From positions 5,055 through 14,970 of the forward strand of contig DADI01000061.1 in the NCBI GenBank assembly GCA_002494975.1: 9,916 nucleotides of DNA, given 5' to 3'. The notes under the pieces were generated by a model. The model did no database searches and had not been told where the DNA came from. It saw only the letters and a program-made list of their open reading frames with translations. Below, in pieces: positions 6,062 to 9,916 of the stretch; position 1 is the stretch's first letter, and every line of letters starts with the position of its first letter. A program made the position numbers and the translations under genes. Source of the DNA: Euryarchaeota archaeon UBA556 (GTDB taxonomy: Archaea; Thermoplasmatota; Poseidoniia; Poseidoniales; Thalassarchaeaceae).

Positions 6062-9000
6062 TTAGAATTCCAAGTCTGAATCGTCGTCTTGATTTGATAA
6101 CATACTGCTCTTTTCAGCAAATCTATCCAATGCTTCCATCCTTCGGCCATACATAACTACTCCAGCTACGGAAATCAAAGCAAATGTTGCACCTAGAATT
6201 ATTGCAGGCACTGAATAAGTGGCAATAATTTCGACTCCAACGTCAAGTGCGCCATAATTTGAACCCATGTCTCCAACAGATTCGTAATTATTACGTTCGT
6301 CCGTTTCTACAATTATGTTGTCTGGATCAACTACGACTACAACCTCGTGCGTTCCTGCTTCAACTAAATATAACAGAGTAATAAGAGGCGGTGAATCTCC
6401 ATCTGATGTTGGCATTATTGCTTCGATTAATTGGCGATATACAACATTAGATTCATCACAACCATTCTTCTTTATCGAACTAACTGATTGATCAACACAT
6501 AAAATAATGTTAATATCTGTAGCATGGGAGTTGCCCTCATTTACAATCTCGACACTGACAGGTAACATATCACCAATTTTTCCTTTTGTATCTCCTACGA
6601 TAGTTCGTTGAATACGCAAATCAGGTGCCCTTAATCTTAATTCTAAGACTTGTTCGTTGGTATCACAATTCGGGCGGTAATTATCAGGGAATCCATCTTC
6701 ATTCATATCAATTGTACAAGAGTCTGTCCAAATTGGGGTTTCATCGAAATCTCCACCGGCTTCGGAATCACCGAAACTTGATTTTAATTTTATTCCGATT
6801 TCCCTATCTGCTAATGCAGCTGAAGGATCTATTGTCACTATTGCAACTAGTTGTAATGTAGTGTATGAAGGCATTTCAGGCAATGTTATTCGCCCCTCAT
6901 AAGATCTAAAACATCCATTTGTTGGTTCTGGGTCACCAGCCATAAGTACTACGCATGGTCGCTCTATTGGGTATTCGGAACCGAATCCTTCCAATAGTGC
7001 ATATTGAATATTCCATGTACTAAGAGTATTGAGCCCTGGGGCCGTGTCCCAACCAGATCCATCAACAGTATGATTGTGTACTGTAGGCTGATCTGCTACG
7101 TTTCCGAAATTAGTCACATTCATTGTAAATCTAACTACTCTTCCAGGAGCTGTTGTCTTTATTCGACTCTCAACAGTTGGATCGATGGTTATTCTCATAT
7201 CATGGAACTCGACTACCTCGATTTGCAGAGTAACTAAATCTCTAATTTTACTTCCTTCGAAAGTTTCTTCACTAAGTATCTCGATTACTACAGTGTATTG
7301 CCCTGCTAATGTTTGTTCTGGGACATTTATCATAATTGGAATTTGTTGAGCTTCATCGCGATCTAATTCCTCGAATAATATACGTGGAATTACAATATCC
7401 CAAACGTCTGAATTACCATCTTGATCGGTTATTGAACTAATAGCCATATCATAACGGTCTGCTCCATTACCTGTATTCTCTATTGTAGTATCAAGCTGAT
7501 ATTCTTGCCCGGGGTACAGAGAGAGTATGGTTTCAGTTGTGGCATCTAAATCATATCTTTGTATGACATTTGTGACTAAAACAACAGAATCCCTAACCTT
7601 TGGAGCGCCATCTAAAGTCGCTTTAACAGTTACAGAATCACCTATTCCCGCTGTTGCATTGTATGGAGCGCACATTTCTGCAGTTACCTTGTAGGGCATA
7701 TCAACCACAGACCAATATCTAGGTGAATCCTGTGGAATACTATTTCCCCCAGGTGCTTCTGAAAAGTCTAAATTTACCGTCCAATGATCAAATCTCCATG
7801 TTTGTTCGGAGACTTCCTCAGGCTTCTCATCAGGACCTCCTGGTGTCGTAAATACTAAATGACCAGGGGTAAAATGCTTTGTTACATCAATTTCGAATTC
7901 AGAACATTCACCTGGCAATACATACTGAGTTGTGTCTCCTAATTCAAATACAATATTTCCAGTACTCTTAATTGAGACGTTTACCCATAATTCAAGAATA
8001 TCAAAAGTACCTTTGTCTACTGACAACACAGGTTCCCCGGTCGACCAGCCCTTCAGATATACAACAAAGGTCCCTGGTTCTTGTGACGTGGGTACATCTA
8101 TCTGTAAATTTCTAGTCATTGACTGACCGGGATCTAAAGATAGTGAAGTAGGGAAGGTAATCCCCCAACCGAAAGGTAATGCCCATTCTGTTTGCCCTTC
8201 CAAAGTAGTTGGATCGTAGAAAGCAAAGGTATCGTATACATTTCCTGTATTTGTTATAGAAATTGAAAATGTCGCTTGCTGACCTTGTTCAACGTCAGCT
8301 TGGAAGTGGCTCGTGTCTAATTCAATACCATGAACAACATCCATCAGAGTCAACGTTATCGCTTCGTCTCTTATCGCTGGATCTTTGTATGAAATTGCTG
8401 CCACTTTAATTGAAGCCAACTCATCTTCGTTCGCTTGGTAAATTGTTGGTGCGCGTACCCTCATATACAACGAAATAGCCTCTCCGCCCTGAAGAGATAC
8501 TGGTGTGGAATCAAAAATTGGAGTATGATTACTAGCGAAGAATATGCTGGCACTCCAATTTGTTGGTACACCCTCAATTGCTAATGAAAATATATCTGCA
8601 ACTAAATCCGCTGGACCTGGCGTTGGATTAGAAATTGTCATATTGTATGTGGTTTGTTCACTTGGCTCTATAGTGTGATAAAACGTCTCAGAATCAGACA
8701 GAGATACGTCTACTAATCCAGTTAAAATGTGAACATAACATAATGTGTAAGAACCACCATTGTTTTCATCACTACATTTGTTTGTATCGGACCAACCGAC
8801 ATGTGCTCCACTCCCCATATCATTAGCAAAAGCAGGCGGTTGACCTAGTTCTGGAAGGGCTGGCGAATTCGGACCTAATTTATCGGATTGCCATTCAGTA
8901 ATTGGAATTAATTCCCATGGGTCGAAGATAGAAGATGCTATTGAATTAAGTGGGAAACCTGAAGGATAGTCATTATTTGTATGATTCAAACGTGAATACA

Positions 9001-9916
9001 TTAGCGTTTCTCCCTGTGTTCCATTATAATTATCAAGCCATGTCAAATGGACATTATCGAACGAATCCGTTAGTATGGAAGGCATGTGTGAGTTTGCACT
9101 AAATGGCCTGTCAGGAGCTATGCCCTCATAACCTTCAACATTAGATATTGCAGCATCTGCGATTTGTTTTATGGCAAAGGAAGGTAGTCCTTCACTGACA
9201 CCATCCCATGCACCTGCAGAACTTAATCTCAAACGTGTATAATAGATTTCATAATTTACATCAATATCGAAACCATAAGCTCTGCCGTCCATCCAAGTTA
9301 AATGAGTATTTCCAGAATTGTCGATTGCAATTGCCGGATGTAAACTATATGCATCGTTTAATGTAATCCTAGTGTCGTTAACGACTACTAAATGCCCATA
9401 GCCAAGTGCATCTGGTGAAGCCCCTAAATCTTCATAATATGAATCTGTATTCTCATCTGCAAAAGTACCCGAGTCACCTTTACTCCAACCAGGAGAAGGA
9501 GATTCTAATAGGCCAAGAGGATCAAGTACTGTAAGGAAAATCTCTCTAGAATTATTAGTTGAAAGATAAACTAATGCCTCAACCATTAATTGCATTTCTG
9601 CTTGATTAGATGAACCTGTTGGGAAACTGTACATCATACCTTCAGCATTAGTAAGTGCTAATGTCGCGCCGCTACATGTTCTAGAATTAAGGCTTGTAAA
9701 ACCATTAGGGCATTGCGCTAAATCCATCATGTGAGATCCTACCTCAGTAGAGCCACTGCCGAATCCTGCAGCCATTAGTGGAATCGGGATAATTCCCGCA
9801 TTAACGCATGCATTATGCGCCTCTAATATCGATTGAGTGTCATCGGAATCTCCTGCAGGGTCTCCACCATATGGTCCTTCATCAGAAATCGGTATCACAA
9901 TTTTTGTTGCATTGGG
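6062..9916 (-). CDS. Giant multidomain surface protein with C-terminal membrane anchor, N-terminus missing
   Basis: The frame is open at the right edge, leaving 1284 visible residues; the signal peptide and start are outside. Residues 1 to about 130 look like the second half of a vWA-type domain (KIVIPISDEGPYGG, followed by NACVNAGIIPIP). Three blade-like repeats follow at about 192-229, 277-310 and 361-397, each with a D-x-x-G/D-N-x-H-L-T-W-x-D style core (HLTWMDGR, HLTWLDN, AHVGWSDT), as in sialidase/BNR-type propellers. From about 400 to 1215 come roughly five to six beta-sandwich modules of the NEW3/CARDB type, marked by ITNTGN, IENTGNG, VTNFGN and VNEGN. A DxNxDGxPD calcium-loop-like motif is at 1070-1078. 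One membrane helix (about 1235-1256) then leads to GRRMEALDR and a short acidic tail. This is the layout of an anchored extracellular adhesive or binding protein. Specific ligand and role are not shown. It converges on the regulator gene with 36 bases between the stops. Confidence 0.88.
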   Translation of the reverse strand, partial: PNATKIVIPISDEGPYGGDPAGDSDDTQSILEAHNACVNAGIIPIPLMAAGFGSGSTEVGSHMMDLAQCPNGFTSLNSRTCSGATLALTNAEGMMYSFPTGSSNQAEMQLMVEALVYLSTNNSREIFLTVLDPLGLLESPSPGWSKGDSGTFADENTDSYYEDLGASPDALGYGHLVVVNDTRITLNDAYSLHPAIAIDNSGNTHLTWMDGRAYGFDIDVNYEIYYTRLRLSSAGAWDGVSEGLPSFAIKQIADAAISNVEGYEGIAPDRPFSANSHMPSILTDSFDNVHLTWLDNYNGTQGETLMYSRLNHTNNDYPSGFPLNSIASSIFDPWELIPITEWQSDKLGPNSPALPELGQPPAFANDMGSGAHVGWSDTNKCSDENNGGSYTLCYVHILTGLVDVSLSDSETFYHTIEPSEQTTYNMTISNPTPGPADLVADIFSLAIEGVPTNWSASIFFASNHTPIFDSTPVSLQGGEAISLYMRVRAPTIYQANEDELASIKVAAISYKDPAIRDEAITLTLMDVVHGIELDTSHFQADVEQGQQATFSISITNTGNVYDTFAFYDPTTLEGQTEWALPFGWGITFPTSLSLDPGQSMTRNLQIDVPTSQEPGTFVVYLKGWSTGEPVLSVDKGTFDILELWVNVSIKSTGNIVFELGDTTQYVLPGECSEFEIDVTKHFTPGHLVFTTPGGPDEKPEEVSEQTWRFDHWTVNLDFSEAPGGNSIPQDSPRYWSVVDMPYKVTAEMCAPYNATAGIGDSVTVKATLDGAPKVRDSVVLVTNVIQRYDLDATTETILSLYPGQEYQLDTTIENTGNGADRYDMAISSITDQDGNSDVWDIVIPRILFEELDRDEAQQIPIMINVPEQTLAGQYTVVIEILSEETFEGSKIRDLVTLQIEVVEFHDMRITIDPTVESRIKTTAPGRVVRFTMNVTNFGNVADQPTVHNHTVDGSGWDTAPGLNTLSTWNIQYALLEGFGSEYPIERPCVVLMAGDPEPTNGCFRSYEGRITLPEMPSYTTLQLVAIVTIDPSAALADREIGIKLKSSFGDSEAGGDFDETPIWTDSCTIDMNEDGFPDNYRPNCDTNEQVLELRLRAPDLRIQRTIVGDTKGKIGDMLPVSVEIVNEGNSHATDINIILCVDQSVSSIKKNGCDESNVVYRQLIEAIMPTSDGDSPPLITLLYLVEAGTHEVVVVVDPDNIIVETDERNNYESVGDMGSNYGALDVGVEIIATYSVPAIILGATFALISVAGVVMYGRRMEALDRFAEKSSMLSNQDDDSDLEF

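Noticed and set aside
6625..8126. Several short plus-strand open frames inside the giant surface-protein gene
   Set aside because: They are short, low-complexity shadows of a continuous 1284-codon frame whose domains are clear.
9896..9898. GTG as the start of the giant surface protein
   Set aside because: The frame stays open to the window edge, and the residues before the GTG (PNATKI) continue the vWA-like strand, so the gene begins beyond the window.
1..9916. CRISPR arrays, tRNA or rRNA genes, insertion sequences, and defence or toxin modules
   Set aside because: Reading both strands showed no spaced direct repeats, cloverleaf patterns, transposase or nuclease-type motifs outside topoisomerase VI.

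Overview
The window looks archaeal. It carries both subunits of DNA topoisomerase VI as an overlapping pair, has archaeal-style T-rich termination, and ends in a very large C-terminally anchored surface protein. Base composition is AT-rich throughout, with no compositional break that would suggest a recent insertion. The combination of topoisomerase VI, a winged-helix regulator of the ArsR/SurR kind and a giant protein with vWA-like, beta-propeller-like and CARDB/NEW3-like domains suggests a marine euryarchaeon of the Marine Group II (Poseidoniales) type. That lineage call is an inference from gene content and protein style; no rRNA or other marker is present.

Layout. Positions 1-819 (+) are the 3' part of an aconitase/isopropylmalate-dehydratase family gene whose start lies left of the window. 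A small three-helix membrane protein (about 808-1149, -) converges on it, with 12 bases of overlap at the stop codons, and diverges from the next operon. top6B (1204-3273, +) and top6A (3270-4379, +) overlap by the ATGA arrangement and have a strong Shine-Dalgarno site at the junction. A two-helix membrane protein of unknown function follows at 4419-5207 (+). An 80-base gap then carries overlapping inverted repeats and leads into a SurR-like winged-helix regulator (5288-6025, +). A hairpin plus T-rich tract ends the rightward genes. From the right edge, a giant surface protein gene (6062-9916, -) converges on that terminator; its N-terminus is outside the window.

How the genes work together. 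Only Top6B and Top6A form an evident complex, a type IIB topoisomerase that relaxes and decatenates DNA. The other genes look like separate cellular functions: central or leucine/lysine-pathway metabolism, the envelope, transcription control and the cell surface. I see no CRISPR array, tRNA, rRNA, insertion sequence or defence cassette, and every stretch longer than 80 bases is covered by a gene. The points most worth following up are the inverted repeats in front of the cysteine-free SurR-like regulator, the architecture of the giant surface protein, and the altered cluster motif in the aconitase-family enzyme.
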